NCBI GenBank assembly: GCA_020912385.1
Contig: CP087208.1
Coordinates: forward strand, 2,170,001 to 2,234,000
Direction: 5' to 3'
Length of the DNA stretch: 64,000 nucleotides
Origin: Neofusicoccum parvum
Taxonomy: Eukaryota > Ascomycota > Dothideomycetes > Botryosphaeriales > Botryosphaeriaceae
Made by a program: the position numbers and the translations under genes. The notes below the pieces were generated by a model, which was not told where the DNA came from, searched no databases, and worked only from the letters and a program-made list of their open reading frames with translations. Shown in pieces: positions 12,100 through 22,818 of this stretch. Numbering within the stretch: position 1 is the stretch's first letter; every line of letters begins with the position of its first letter.

Positions 12100-13176
12100 A
12101 TGGACCCTCACCAGCCAAAGCCGCTCTCCGCCGTTCCCCCGCACGTCGTGAACGGTTCCACGCCGACAGAGGCCAGAGACCAGAGGGAGCGCGAGAACCT
12201 GTTCAATTCCATCCAGTCGTCCGCCAGCGCGCGTCAGCCCATTGACCTGACCCATCCAAATGGCACCTACTCCAAGCCCCAGACACACAAGATGGATCTC
12301 GTTCGTAGCAAGGCACATGCGCTGAACGGCGTCGCCGAGGAGCATGCTCGCGATGCGAGAGACGAGGCCACGCCGCCGACGCCGCTGGCTACCAGTCGCC
12401 CGCAGAGTCCCTTCACTCAGCACCCCACCATCGACTTCGACGGCCTGAGCTGGCCCAGTAAGGACATCATATACCTGCGATTGGCTGATTTAGTAGCTGA
12501 CGCGCCATGCAGGCTTGGGAACGCGCGAGCGCAAAGAAGCCACCGAAGAACAGAAGGAAGAGCGCCTCCAGAAGCTTTCGGGCGCCGTGCGAACCATCCT
12601 CGAATGCCTAGGCGAAGACCCCGACCGCGAGGGTCTTCTCGAGACTCCGGAGCGCTATGCGAAAGCCATGCTGTTTTTCACAAAGGGATACGAGGAGAAT
12701 CTTTTTGACATCGTCAATCGCGCAGTTTTTCACGAGGACCACGATGAGCTCGTCATTGTGAAGGACATTGAGGTCTTTTCGCTTTGCGAGCATCATCTGG
12801 TCCCGTTCACCGGGAAGGTAAGATGGTTCTCTGTGTGTTCGGTCTTCCTGTGGTTAATCCCGCCTTGTAGATGCACATTGGATACATCCCTAACCGTCGC
12901 GTCCTCGGCCTCTCCAAGCTGGCAAGGATTGCCGAGATGTTTGCGCGCAGACTCCAGGTGCAGGAACGTTTGACAAAGCAGGTTGCCCTCGCTCTATCCG
13001 AAGTGCTTCAGCCTCAGGGCGTCGCCGTCGTCATGGAATCAAGCCATTTTTGCATGGTCATGCGCGGCGTTGAGAAGACTCAGTCCACCACAACCACAAG
13101 CTGCATGCTTGGCCGCATGCGGTCGACCGCGAAAACCCGGGAAGAATTTCTGAACCTTGTCTTCGGGCGGCGCTAG
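12100..13176 (+). CDS. FOL2: GTP cyclohydrolase I
   Basis: Converts GTP to 7,8-dihydroneopterin triphosphate, the first step of folate and tetrahydrobiopterin synthesis; a cytosolic homodecamer in this family. Three exons, 12100-12457, 12513-12817 and 12871-13176, give 322 residues, with introns of 55 and 53 nt. Residues 1-119 are a variable polar N-terminus, usual in fungi. The catalytic domain starts at about 130 and keeps the family marks: [18 protein letters not shown], the zinc ligands in [28 protein letters not shown], the QVQERLTKQ helix, [16 protein letters not shown] with the second zinc Cys/His pair, and the C-terminal REEFLNLV. The second intron falls exactly between the FTGK and MHIGYIPN segments, so both exons are needed for activity. 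No truncation is seen. Confidence 0.95.
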
Positions 13177-13688
13177 CCGTTGTGCGGAGTTGCATTTAAC
13201 ATACGGCGGCTTGAAAGTTGATTATCTCCGGGTCGGCGTTTAACATTGGTCAGGTAAAGGCGTTTTAAAGGTGTTCATCCACCAGAGGGCAGGGGCGGCG
13301 AAAAAGATACCGTATGTGTGCATATGTTCCTTACTGTAAGATCTGACGACAGCGCCTTTCAACAGGCATCTCCTTCGCTCAAGAAGAATACCGAGATGCG
13401 GCTCTCCAAGTGAGGGCGTCTCCAAAACGTAGCCTCTACAATGAGAGATTCTACCCAGCAGTAAGCGAATGTGAATGTCTGGTGACATGTATGAACCGCC
13501 AGGGTCCCGTGCCCTCGTTTCTTGTTGTGAAGGCGCACCACTTTCACACGCTAGTGCTGCCTGTTGTTGCTGTGCAATATTTATTCGTCGCCCAGCTTCG
13601 ACCTGCACCCTTTCCTCCCACCGACCACCCGCAAACAACCGACGCGTCGTTTCTACTGCTCGCTGGCATTATACACCCTTTGTCCGAC
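13177..13688. other. Intergenic region
   Basis: Contains the 3' end of the GTP cyclohydrolase transcript and the promoter and leader of the next plus-strand gene. Pyrimidine-rich stretches at about 13,600-13,680 look like a fungal 5' leader. No extra gene is supported. Confidence 0.4.
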
Positions 13689-15637
13689 ATGTCGTCGCCA
13701 AACCGCATGAGCATCCGGTCCTTGCTGAACCCCAGCAACACTGAGGAGAATGCCAACACCAACGAAAACAACGACCATGACGAGAACGACGACGCGCCTC
13801 AGACACCCCAAGGCCGATCTGCCTCATACCGCCTACCTGTTCAACCCGATGGTGAGCGATCAGGTCCCCTCCTTCTTCACAGACACATCTCTGACACAAA
13901 ACCACAGGACCACCCACTGCTTCACTCCCAGGCCAACTCAAGGGCAAAGGCAAACGCCAAGCCAGCAACTCTCCTCACCCTGACTCGCCTTCGATTGCTC
14001 TCCGTCGCAAGCGCACCAAGCCAACCTTGCAGATCTCGCCAGCCGCTGCCAACAACAGGTTCTCGCCTTCACAGCCCTCCGCTGCGAGTACGGCGCCAAC
14101 GACCAGCAGCAATGCTTTTCCCTCAGGAAATGCCTCTTTCGGGCTTGGTATCGAAGGCCTCGCGCCCGCTGGTGGTATCCATACCACGACTGCGGGCCCC
14201 TCAGACAGTGCCTCCCCAGTAAAGGGGCCCATGACCTCTCTGGCTTCATCCTTCGGGCTGATGTTCCAAGATGTCCAAAACAACAACAAAGACAAACAAG
14301 CCACGGTTGAAGATGAAGACTCCGCCGAGGCCGACACAAAGATGGGCGGTATGGACGAGGACAAGGACGAGAAAGAGCCAGACGACTCAGTGATGGCCTC
14401 CCTCGAAGCCGCTGAAGCCGATAAGCCCCCAACGGACATCGACATCGGAGCCCTGACACCTCCATGCAGTCCAATCATCTCAGTCCAGCGGCAGCGGCCG
14501 CTCAAGCAAAAGCAGCGCTTCAGATTCAGCATGGGCGAAGCAATCATGTCGCAAAACGACATCCTCCTCAACATGTGCAACTTCCTTGGCCTCAAGGACT
14601 TCCTCAACCTCTACTGCGTCTCCAAGCGCTTCTACGTCCTCGTCAACTCGCACTACACGACCCACATCAAGCAGCTCGCCCGCAACCACGCGCCCCTCGC
14701 CCACACCATCTTCCCCTACCAGCACTACAAGCGCGCCTGCATCTACGACCCCATGCAGCGCACGCGCCCCTTCCACCCCTCCGACGCGCACCCCCGCTCC
14801 CGCAGCACCATCCTCGACCCGGCCACCAAAGCCGTCGTCCGCACCGTGCCGGGGCTGCGCTGGGTGCTCATGTGCGCGTACCGCGAGGCGCTGGTCTCGG
14901 ACATGCTGCTCTGCCTGGCGCTCGAGGGCCACCGCTTCCCGGCGCCGGTGCCGGCCGCGGTGCTCAAGACGTGGGCGCTGCTGGACCAGCCGTTCAACGG
15001 CACGCGCCTCGCCACCGTCCACGACCCGCGCGCCTGGTCCAACCGCGATCTCTTCCTCGCGCTCATGTTCTTCGTCAAGCTGGACATGCGCTTCTCCGAC
15101 CCCCTGCTCGGCGCCGGCGAGTGCGTGCTGCGCCGCCTGCTGCTGGGCCAGAAGAGCCTCGTCGTGCTGTGGGAGGCGCTGAGGGGCCTGAACTGCAGGT
15201 CCCAGGCCGAGGTGCTGACGCTGCTGGTCGAGTGGGACTGCGCGGTGCTGAGGCCCGAGCAGCGCAGGTCGGATAAGACGGTGTTTGGGGTGCCGCCGGG
15301 GAAGGTGGGCGCGTTGAGCAGGGAGGGCTGGATGCAGAGCGGGAAGCCGCTGCTAAGGCCGGATCAGTTGGTGCTGAGGGAGGCAGTGAGGAGGGGCCTG
15401 AGCATGCATCGCTGCTTTGCGGACTTTATTCTTTGGGGTTACGTCGATTGGACGTGGGTGGAGGATATTCCGCTGCCGGATCTGGAGCAGTTGAACCTGA
15501 TGGATAGGAAGGGGCGGGGTGAGGATGTCGAGGAGGATGACGACGGTGGCGAGGATAGTGGAGGGGAGGGTGGAAGGAAGGTCAGCACTGGAACCATGAG
15601 GGAAATGGCGAGGGCTTCAAGGGTTGGTTCTGCATAA
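13689..15637 (+). CDS. F-box-like protein, function unknown
   Basis: Two exons, 13689-13851 and 13908-15637 (56-nt intron, GTGAGC donor, CACAG acceptor), give 630 residues. It starts MSSPNRMSIRSLLNPS, followed by a long polar, Ser/Pro/Glu-rich region to about residue 255 that looks disordered. About 262-305 is an F-box-like helical segment (DILLNMCNFLGLKDFLNLYC then VSKRFYVLV), which in other proteins binds Skp1 of an SCF ubiquitin ligase. Residues 305-590 form an alpha-helical region rich in Leu, Trp and Arg that I do not recognise. The C-terminus is acidic (EDVEEDDDGGEDSGGEGG). The join restores a frame without stop from PDG into PPTASLPG. An upstream acceptor near 13,882 is possible but changes frame. 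The SCF role is inferred from the short segment only. Confidence 0.8.
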
Positions 15638-15941
15638 GACTCCAGCGTCGCGAAGTAAGGAATTGTGGAGGGTTGATGGGATGTGGAGGACTGGTATTCA
15701 CTGGTAAATGGTTTTAAAAGGCGTTCTGGGGTACGAGGGCCAGACTAAACTGCCTCACGAACACGGAATATGGTATTGTCTGCTTTTGTAGTAGGCCGGC
15801 GCTGTGGGATATCTCCACTGCCATTTAGCGCCTAAAAGTCCATAATAGCAAAGAACCACCGAAGACGGAGAAAATTATAAACTACCCTACCACTCAGTCT
15901 TTCTTTTTCCCCGGTTGTGTGTTGCATTGCCGTGTAACAGA
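15638..15941. other. AT-richer intergenic spacer
   Basis: Short spacer with 3' flank of the F-box-like gene and the probable promoter of the small Cys-rich gene. It is clearly less GC-rich than the coding DNA to its left. Nothing else is seen. Confidence 0.4.
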
Positions 15942-16352
15942 ATGCATTGTTCTTTACGGGAGTATTGTTTAAGACACTTGCATTATTCCCACCATTGTCT
16001 TTGGAAAACCTTCACTACAAATGACTATAAAGAAGAGTACAATCAGCACTTAACCAAGACCAACAATCCAACCGCAACAGTCGAGAACACACTCTGTCAA
16101 GACTACTTAAGGGTCTTCTACGATAGCAAGTACGGCTTCAACGCACTTCCACATAGCTACATCCTTCCAATCGCTATCATGCCAACCGGAATCTACTGGG
16201 ATGGCTGCCGCTATAGGGCACTGACTGAGCCGGTCTCTGAAGCTGCGCCTAGCTGTTGGACTTGCTGCCAATGCGGTGGCCTTAACTCATACACGGAGAC
16301 CTGCACCGGCTGTGAGTGGCACACCTACTGCGATCGCTGCGGCTGGCTTTAA
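15942..16352 (+). CDS. Small Cys-rich zinc-ribbon-like protein
   Basis: A 136-residue single-exon frame. The C-terminal 30 residues hold four closely spaced CxxC-type knuckles (CWTCCQCG, then CTGC, then CDRC), a pattern that suggests one or two zinc ribbons and resembles short fungal proteins of unknown role. The N-terminal 90 residues are rich in Tyr, Asn and His, without a clear signal peptide or membrane segment. The frame opens 27 nt upstream only at a non-ATG codon, so the ATG at 15942 is the natural start. The gene sits in DNA with lower GC than its neighbours, as lineage-specific genes often do. Function is not assigned; nucleic-acid or protein binding is the most that can be inferred. 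Confidence 0.55.
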   Translation: MHCSLREYCLRHLHYSHHCLWKTFTTNDYKEEYNQHLTKTNNPTATVENTLCQDYLRVFYDSKYGFNALPHSYILPIAIMPTGIYWDGCRYRALTEPVSEAAPSCWTCCQCGGLNSYTETCTGCEWHTYCDRCGWL

Positions 16353-16775
16353 TCGAGTCGTTGATCCCCTTGCGATGAAAAGGTCAGTCCAGAACTGATA
16401 CTGTAGTCCTGAGAGCATACTGAGCGCTCCATACTTCTGAAATACTACTACCTTTACATTCTACTTAATCCGATCGGAATACTGCGTTTAATTGTTGATG
16501 CGAGTGTGAATTCTAAGTGTATAACACGGTAGGTCAACTGCTTTATGAGATTGACATACGATCAGCACCTGAAATCTATTCCTTGCATCTTCAGCACATA
16601 ATGCAAAGTGTATACTTAATGCTGAGCCTCGCAGCAGCAGCCTCCTCTACGCCCAGCAAAGCGTACGCTTCTACGTAACCTTGTAGCCACACAACCTGCC
16701 TCATGCTGTGCAATCTGCGCCCCAGTCCGAACTTTTCACCATCCCTCCTCCAATCCAAAGCACCTCCCCCGGCCT
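16353..16775. other. AT-richer intergenic spacer between convergent genes
   Basis: Lies between the 3' ends of the Cys-rich gene (plus) and the UPF0047 gene (minus). No open frame of note and no repeat seen. Confidence 0.4.
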
Positions 16776-17520
16776 TTATTTCTTCTCCCCCTGGATCGTC
16801 GCGACGACCTTCCTCGCATGCCTGCTCGCCCTGAACTCCAGGTACCAAATCCCCTGCCACGTCCCCGTCGCCAGCCTCCCATCCGCGATCGGAATCGTCA
16901 CGCTCGCGCCCACGAGCGCGGACTTGATGTGAGCCTGCATCGCGCGTCAGCAGAAACAACCAACCAACCAACCTTCCCTCCATCAATCCGCCCGCGATTC
17001 ATCGTCGACTCACCGGCATGTCGTCCAGCCCCTCGGCGCTGTGCCGGTACAGCTCCCCCTTGCGGTCCTCGGGCGCGACGCGGTCCAGCGCGTCCGTCAT
17101 GTCGGCGCGCACGTCCTCGTCCCAGTTCTCGTTGAGCGACAGCGCGCATGACGTGTGCTGCACGAACAGGTTCAGCAGCCCGACCTTGTAGTTTCTGATC
17201 TCGGGCAGCTCGCGCTCGATGTGGTCGGTGACGAGGTAGGAGCCCTTGGACTTGGGCGGGAGGTGGATGGTCTTCTGGGACCAGGACATGGTTGTGGGCG
17301 GCGGTGGCGGGGCGGTGGTGGGTTCGAGAGAGGTTGTTTCGGCGGTCGGGAAACAGTGTGCGGGCGGGCAGCAAGCGCACGGCGGTAGCGACGGAATTGA
17401 CGGTGTCGATGAGGTGAACGGGTATTTGAGGATGCCGATGAAGACGTTGGGGAAGAAGGCGAGCACGAAGAGGAGGAGGAAGCCGAGAGTGTTCAGCGGG
17501 CTGGCGGTGGGGAGCGGCAT
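16776..17520 (-). CDS. UPF0047 / YjbQ-family protein
   Basis: Two exons, 17520-17014 and 16934-16776 (79-nt intron), encode up to 221 residues. Residues 78-221 are the complete UPF0047 fold: SYLVTDHIERELPEI, VGLLNLFVQHTSCALSLNEN (conserved His, Thr, Ser), DVRADMTDALDRVAP, the GELYRHSAEGLDDMPAHIK stretch with conserved His residues, and the closing GTWQGIWYLEFR. Bacterial YjbQ has weak thiamine-phosphate synthase activity; the physiological role in fungi is not established. Residues 1-77 are an unusual extension with a hydrophobic segment (about 12-35) followed by a Ser/Pro-rich stretch. If translation starts at ATG 17289 (context ACCATGTC) only the core is made; a TATAAA 58 bp before 17520 favours the longer form because 17520 would then be the first ATG in the message. 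Confidence 0.85.
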
Positions 17521-17577
17521 CTTTTTGCGGGCGACGTCATTGGGCGGAGGGGTCGGGTTGGCGCGCGCCCCTCCACC

Positions 17578-17583
17578 TTTATA
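17578..17583 (-). promoter_or_regulatory. TATA box candidate for the UPF0047 gene
   Basis: TATAAA on the minus strand, 58 bp upstream of the ATG at 17520, a normal fungal spacing for a short leader. Confidence 0.4.
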
Positions 17584-18269
17584 TGCACCTCGTCGAAGTC
17601 ATCAGGCAACGACACACCGTCTTCACAAGCAATCAGGACACGTTTCAGATTGCATCGGTTTTGTGTCGATCTGTCTGATCCGACTATGAATCTCTTGCTC
17701 GTCCAGCCCAATAGACGTTAATTCATGAAATGCAGCGCACCCCCGAAACCAGAAAGAAAACCGCCACTCTCGCCAACGTATAAACCCAGAGGCAAAGCGG
17801 AAGCCAGTCTCCCGAAAGTCGTCGAACCGAAGATCAGTCCCGAGCCCGTTTGTGCCGCTCTGAAGTAGACCCCGTGACCATGAAAACCGGAAGCAGGTAA
17901 CCAGGAAAAGCAATGGGTAAAGCCGAGTAAAAGAAACCCGATCGATAAGCCGGTTGTGCAATTTGGTGCTGATCGGTGTGAAAGTCGCAGTGTTTTTTTG
18001 GGCTGGAGCACTGAATGAGAGAGATGACAACAAAGCTATGAAGCATTGCGTGGCATCGCTATGGTCAGCATGAGCAAGAGGCGCTCTGCGCACTCCGTTA
18101 GATCGAACATGTAGAATGACCGTTGTCGTTGAACCGGCAATCAAGTCCTCCGAATGAGCTTGACGTAGAACCTGAAGCGGACCGAGACCTTTCCAACCCG
18201 GAGCATCAATAAAAACCGACATCAAATGGCAGGTCTGGGTGCGACGTCAGCTTACCCCTTCAAGTGAAC
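17584..18269. other. Intergenic region
   Basis: Between two minus-strand genes. A 200-codon open frame crosses it on the minus strand (17623-18225), but it is rich in Phe, Arg and Ser with no domain and overlaps the expected 3' flank of the next gene, so I treat it as chance. Confidence 0.4.
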
Positions 18270-18914
18270 CTACTCGCGGGTGCGGATGAACTGGGCACGG
18301 CCATCACGAGTCAGGGTCCAGTGGCCCGGGCGAAGGTCATTCTCGATGGTGTTGTAGTGGCGAAGTGTGTAGTTGCCATCGAGCTCCCTCACCCAGAACT
18401 GGTCACCATCACCCGGGTTGCGCGGCACCATCTCCTGGCCATGACGGGGTGTCGTACTGTAGATGCCAGAACGCCAAGCGTAAGCGTGATTGTCTACCGC
18501 CACCTCGTTCGCAGTGCGACCGTACCAGTTGTGATGATGCGAGTAGGGGTTGTTGAGCGGGTAGCCGCGGTACCAGCCCGGATGGTACATGCCGGGCCAG
18601 TAGACGGGCTGGGCGCGATGACGAGCAGGCGCGATGTACTAAGAGACGGTCAGCAACACGGCTTCCGGACGGGAACACGTGTGAAGTGAAAGTGCAAGTA
18701 CCCCGTAGACGCGGTTCGGGTGCCTGTTGTAGTCGTACTGCGGAATGTACTGGTAGGTGTGGTGCTGGTCTTGGTCAACCTGGGCAGTGGATTCCTGGGG
18801 CTGCGACGCAGCGCCAGCGGCCATGGCGGCAGCCGTAGCCAGACGCGCGTTCTGGCCGCGGTTCGCGTCGTTTGCCCACTGGTCGTAGTCGTGGACCTGG
18901 CCGACGCGGTTCAT
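18270..18914 (-). CDS. Conserved-looking fungal protein of unknown function
   Basis: Two exons, 18914-18702 and 18638-18270 (63-nt intron, GTACTT donor, TTAG acceptor), give 193 residues. The N-terminus is MNRVGQVHDYDQW followed by an Ala/Gln-rich linker. The second exon is rich in Trp, Tyr, His, Pro and Asn (for example YWPGMYHPGWYRGYPLNNPY), then a compact segment with QFWVRELDGNYTLRHYNTIE and PGHWTLTRDGRAQFIRTRE that looks like a small beta-rich domain. No signal peptide or membrane helix is visible. The spliced frame is continuous and the exon composition is protein-like, so it is probably a real gene, but I do not recognise the family. The donor GTACTT is weaker than others in the window. 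Confidence 0.65.
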
Positions 18915-20577
18915 GGTTGCGGTCTGAGGGCGCGGGTGAGGTGCAGTGGTGTGGAACAGAAGTTGGAAGGGGAGCGGGAGGAGAGTGGGAGGTGGTGGCG
19001 GAAGAGAGGGAAGCAGGCGGGTTGATATGGCAGCGCACCCGATTGGGAAGCGGCGAGCAGCAGCAGGCGCCGCCGGGTTTGACGTACCGAGTTGTTCGGC
19101 CACCAGTGGCCAAAGAAGTGATGGTTCATTTTCTTCTTTCTCCGCGGCGGGTCTTCGATGGTGTACTCGGTGAAGGGCCAGCAACAGCACATGGCAGTTG
19201 CAGCTAAAGACGCTTCTCTGACGACGGACTGACGATGCGAAGGGCGCGAAGGAGGGGGCGGGCTGCAGATGAAGGTGAGCGACGAGACGAGAGGCCGCCT
19301 TCCTGCAGCGCCGGCACCCGCCGACCTCGTGCCCACCCGTCCTTGGAAATCGCGGAGGCCGCGCCTGCCTGGTCGAGTGGTATCGGCCGCGCACAGCCTA
19401 CGAATGCTCGACACATGCCCGTCTGTGCCACCTCCACGCCGCACTTTGTTTGCTTCTCCATTGCACAACCGCTGTGCCCGCTACTGCCATTGGTCCTCGA
19501 TTGACACGGCTCCGTCGTCTTACGTCTTGTCCTGGTGCTGACGGGTCACCACGTCCTCTTCCCCCTGCTCTTTTTTCGTGGCAGTGGCGAGAGCACCGAC
19601 TCAGCCTCTCTCACGCCATCAAAGTCATCAACTCACCGTGTAGTCATTGAAAGCCATGCCCGTTCAGACTGCTTGAGGCTCATACGAGGTAATCAATCTG
19701 TCCGAACGCTCTCACATTTCCAAGCATCTAGACAACCGTCTTGGGATCTGCCTCGGATTATCGATTCTGTGAGAATTGACTTGCCTGTCTAGCGGGCCAT
19801 CAGTTCGCAGCCGGAAACCAGCATCTTTGATAAGTCTCTACACCACTATCTGTGCAAAACAGATACCACACGGCATCAACTTTTCATATGTCGTCATGGA
19901 AAGTCCGGAGGATATGATATACACATGTCTCCACATTACTCTCAGGCCATCTTCATCATCGGGATCTCCTGCAAACGGAATCTTTGAATTCTGTGATTAG
20001 GCTGTCTATGATGATAGGCGGTGCGAGAAGATGATGAAGTGGATAAAGAGGTTGTTGTGTCAGAAAAGAGAAGCACGTCTCCAGAGGTTGAAGTTTCTCC
20101 GGCCCGCACTCCCGCTGTAACAACACCATCTACTCTACATCCCTTCATCTCTTTCCGTCATCTCTCCACCTCGTAGCATCACTGTTGACTCGAGGATCAA
20201 AGCCAAGTCCCAGTCTCTCCTGCGGCCTCAAGACAAAGCCGCAATCTCGGCAACGGTCAGCTGCTCAGCGATCAGAATACTCTCCTCAGGTTTTCTTGCT
20301 TATGGCTAATTTCACCCAACCTGTAGGTCTAGGACTTGTGCAGCGTCGACAGCTATCCGACATCTCGACATCGCGAATAGACATCCAGTGCGGTGAACGG
20401 ACTGGGTTGCTTTTTTGCACACATCTTCTTTAAGTCTTCTCTGCATATTTCTTGCACTTTCTTCTCTTCTGGTAAATCATAAGCTTTCTCACCTAAAGCA
20501 TGCATGTATAATTCAGTTGTAAAGCGCGGATCCATTGCTTACTCGTCGGTATCGTGACTACAGACAGACAAACTTCC
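18915..20577. other. Intergenic region, one doubtful small frame
   Basis: The left part is the promoter and leader of the 18.3-18.9 kb gene. About 19.6-20.5 kb is AT-richer. A 60-codon minus-strand frame at 20353-20535 starts MDPRFTTELYMHALGEKAY and is Lys/Glu-rich, somewhat protein-like, but it follows directly on the end of the next minus-strand gene with no recognisable domain, so I leave it uncalled. Confidence 0.35.
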
Positions 20578-22818
20578 TCACGGTTCCGACATGTCCGAAT
20601 CTGTAACACTGCCTCCTCCGCTCCTCCTCCAAATGCTCCTCTCATATTCCTTGCCCTCACTCACTGCACTTCCAGCAGATGCGTTCTCACGTCCGCACGT
20701 CCGTCTCGCAGAAATACGTCTGCCACGCCCTCTCTCCTCCCTCTCCATGGCATGGCGCAGAACCACGTTCGCGAAATCAAACAGATTTTGCGGTACTGCT
20801 GGTCTTTCGTCGCGCGTGCTCGCATTCAGATCAAGGGCAAAGTTACGGCGTACAGCGTCATGATCCACTATCCGGTTGCCTTCTAGCCTCCGGATGCCGT
20901 GGCCAAGAGGATACGTGATGATGCGCGCTTGGCCAAGCTGATCTCTAGTACGGCTCGCCATCTTCCCGACTCCGAGCCACAGGTGTTGCGCGTCATGCGA
21001 CATGATCTCCTCAAGCAGCGTACGCATCCCACCCCGACCCCGAGCCGCCTTGTTGTAGATGGCCGCCGTGATTCTGTGTGCTTGCTCCACACGAATCGGA
21101 GCGTCCATCGTAACGGCGTAGTTGGAGAGATTAGCATCGGCTCTATCGCATTCAATCAGCAGCTGATAGATCGTCGCATGAACCTGATCCCTGGTCAACC
21201 ATTGGCGCTCATGAGGGTGTGACAGCTGGCTGATGAAGCGATCCCATAGCATTGTGCCTTGGCGACTTCGACGGTCCCTATGGATGGCGGCAGGGTAGTC
21301 CTCGTTCCTGAGACTCAGCAAGATAGCAACGGCGAAGCCTTCGATGTCGTGTTTGCTCAACCACGACGCCGGACCGTCGTTCGGAGCTCCGGCGGGTTGT
21401 GTTGGCATCGCGCCCTGGGTATGGTAGATGTCAGGCGTGTCCTGAGGCGTTCTGAGGAGAGATTGCTGTGGCGGAGGAGTAGCTTGGTTGCTGCCCTCTT
21501 CCATACCGGGCCCACAAGCGTCTGGAATATATCCAGCAAAACGACGCGCCGCTCTCTCGAATACACTTCCCTCTCTCAGCATCGCATCACGATCCTGTCC
21601 CCCACACTGCCCACCCAAAGCTTCTCCCCAAGTCGTCGAGCCGGTCGCCAGCTCCGCCGGCCTCGCCTGCAACGTCTCATCTTCACCACTCTCGCTCTCC
21701 GTCTCCATCTCCATCTCCATCTCCTCATCCGTCTCGCTCTCACAAGCACACTCCCCCTCCGCCCGCTCTTCCTCCCGGCCCAACACCGCACCACCACCAC
21801 CACCACCACCCTCCGGCCTCCACACCCACCACAGCACCCGCCCCTGCCCCGCCATCCCTGCCGGCCGCTCAAACGGCTGCGCCACCAACCACCCCTGGCC
21901 ATACCACCACCGCCACCGCGGCGGCCCCAGCGGCCTCAGCGCCCCGCACCGCCGGCCCTGCCCCTCGCTCCACGGCACCCGCACGTCCGGCACGCGACCG
22001 ACGCCATCCCCGCCGCCACCCGGCCCTCCAAAGCGCGCCTGCCGGCCGCAGGAACCCGGGTCGCAGAAAGCGGGGTGCTCCGGCCCGGCGAAGTGCGCGC
22101 ACGCCGTGACGACAGGAGGCGCCCGGCCCGGGTGCCTGGGCGGCAGGGGCGGCGGCGGCGGGTGGGTTGGTGGCAGGGGCGGCGAGCGCTTCTGCTCGGT
22201 CTGAGCCTGTGCCTCCGCCTCCTCCTCCTCCTCCTCCTCCTCCTCCTCCTCCTCCTCCTCCTCCTTCCCGATCGAGCCCGCTTGGGGGGCTGAGGTGTGG
22301 GCGAGCAGCTGGCTGAGGTCTTGACGCAGGCGGGAGAGCGCGAAGCCCAGCGCTTCGATCTTTTGCTCGTGGAGCACGAGGCGCTGCTGCACGTTCTGGC
22401 GCTCGGTGGCGGCGAGGGTGGAGTAGAAGGGCGCTGGGCCATACGTCGGGCCCGTGTCGACGGAGGAGCCTTTTTCGGTGTGGGCGGTGCTGGGATATGA
22501 GCAGGATGGCTCGCGAGGGCATAGTGGGTCGCGTTCGTCGTAGAGGTAGGGCTGCCCGGGGGAGCGGTGCATGTTGTTGGGAGGTCGCGGGCCGGAGGGG
22601 AAGAAGCACCTGATTGAACGGTAGAACGACGTGAAGATGCGGTGGAGGTCGGTGTAGCTGTTGTAGATACCGGCAAGGAGGACACAGCAGAGGAATACGA
22701 TAAGGAGAACGAGGATGGAGAGGACGGCGCTGGTACAGGGGTCGGAGCCGGAGTACTCGGGCAAGGAGGTGGGGGTTGGGGTGACGCTTGTGGTCGTCGT
22801 CATGGAAGTTCTAAACAT
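20578..22818 (-). CDS. Single-pass membrane protein with poly-Glu tract, unknown function
   Basis: An uninterrupted 746-codon frame. Residues 1-28 are Ser/Thr/Pro-rich without a classical signal peptide. A strong membrane helix follows at about 29-52 (VLSILVLLIVFLCCVLLAG). About 125-165 has heptad spacing (RLVLHEQKIEALGFALSRLR) and may be a short coiled coil, then about 17 consecutive Glu encoded by a TCC/CTC repeat on the plus strand. The middle (200-400) is Pro/Gly/Trp-rich low complexity plus an EMEMEMETESES run. The last 270 residues look folded, with helices such as DIEGFAVAILLSLRNEDY and RDQVHATIYQLLIECDRA and a basic tail. The most likely topology is a membrane anchor with a large C-terminal domain. 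I recognise no family. Part of the low-complexity middle could be intronic. Confidence 0.55.
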   Translation of the reverse strand: MFRTSMTTTTSVTPTPTSLPEYSGSDPCTSAVLSILVLLIVFLCCVLLAGIYNSYTDLHRIFTSFYRSIRCFFPSGPRPPNNMHRSPGQPYLYDERDPLCPREPSCSYPSTAHTEKGSSVDTGPTYGPAPFYSTLAATERQNVQQRLVLHEQKIEALGFALSRLRQDLSQLLAHTSAPQAGSIGKEEEEEEEEEEEEEEEAEAQAQTEQKRSPPLPPTHPPPPPLPPRHPGRAPPVVTACAHFAGPEHPAFCDPGSCGRQARFGGPGGGGDGVGRVPDVRVPWSEGQGRRCGALRPLGPPRWRWWYGQGWLVAQPFERPAGMAGQGRVLWWVWRPEGGGGGGGAVLGREEERAEGECACESETDEEMEMEMETESESGEDETLQARPAELATGSTTWGEALGGQCGGQDRDAMLREGSVFERAARRFAGYIPDACGPGMEEGSNQATPPPQQSLLRTPQDTPDIYHTQGAMPTQPAGAPNDGPASWLSKHDIEGFAVAILLSLRNEDYPAAIHRDRRSRQGTMLWDRFISQLSHPHERQWLTRDQVHATIYQLLIECDRADANLSNYAVTMDAPIRVEQAHRITAAIYNKAARGRGGMRTLLEEIMSHDAQHLWLGVGKMASRTRDQLGQARIITYPLGHGIRRLEGNRIVDHDAVRRNFALDLNASTRDERPAVPQNLFDFANVVLRHAMEREERGRGRRISARRTCGRENASAGSAVSEGKEYERSIWRRSGGGSVTDSDMSEP
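22217..22264. repeat. CTC trinucleotide repeat coding for poly-Glu
   Basis: About sixteen uninterrupted CTC/TCC units on the plus strand, read as GAG (Glu) in the minus-strand membrane-protein gene. Confidence 0.9.

Noticed and set aside
14464..15276. 270-codon plus-strand frame and antisense frames over the F-box-like gene
   Set aside because: Shadow of a GC-rich exon; products are low-complexity His/Pro/Arg.
17623..18225. 200-codon minus-strand open frame
   Set aside because: No domain, poor amino-acid balance, and it lies in the 3' flank of the neighbouring gene.
21259..22293. 344-codon plus-strand frame with Leu and Arg runs
   Set aside because: Antisense shadow of the poly-Glu gene; the Leu run is the CTC repeat read on the other strand.
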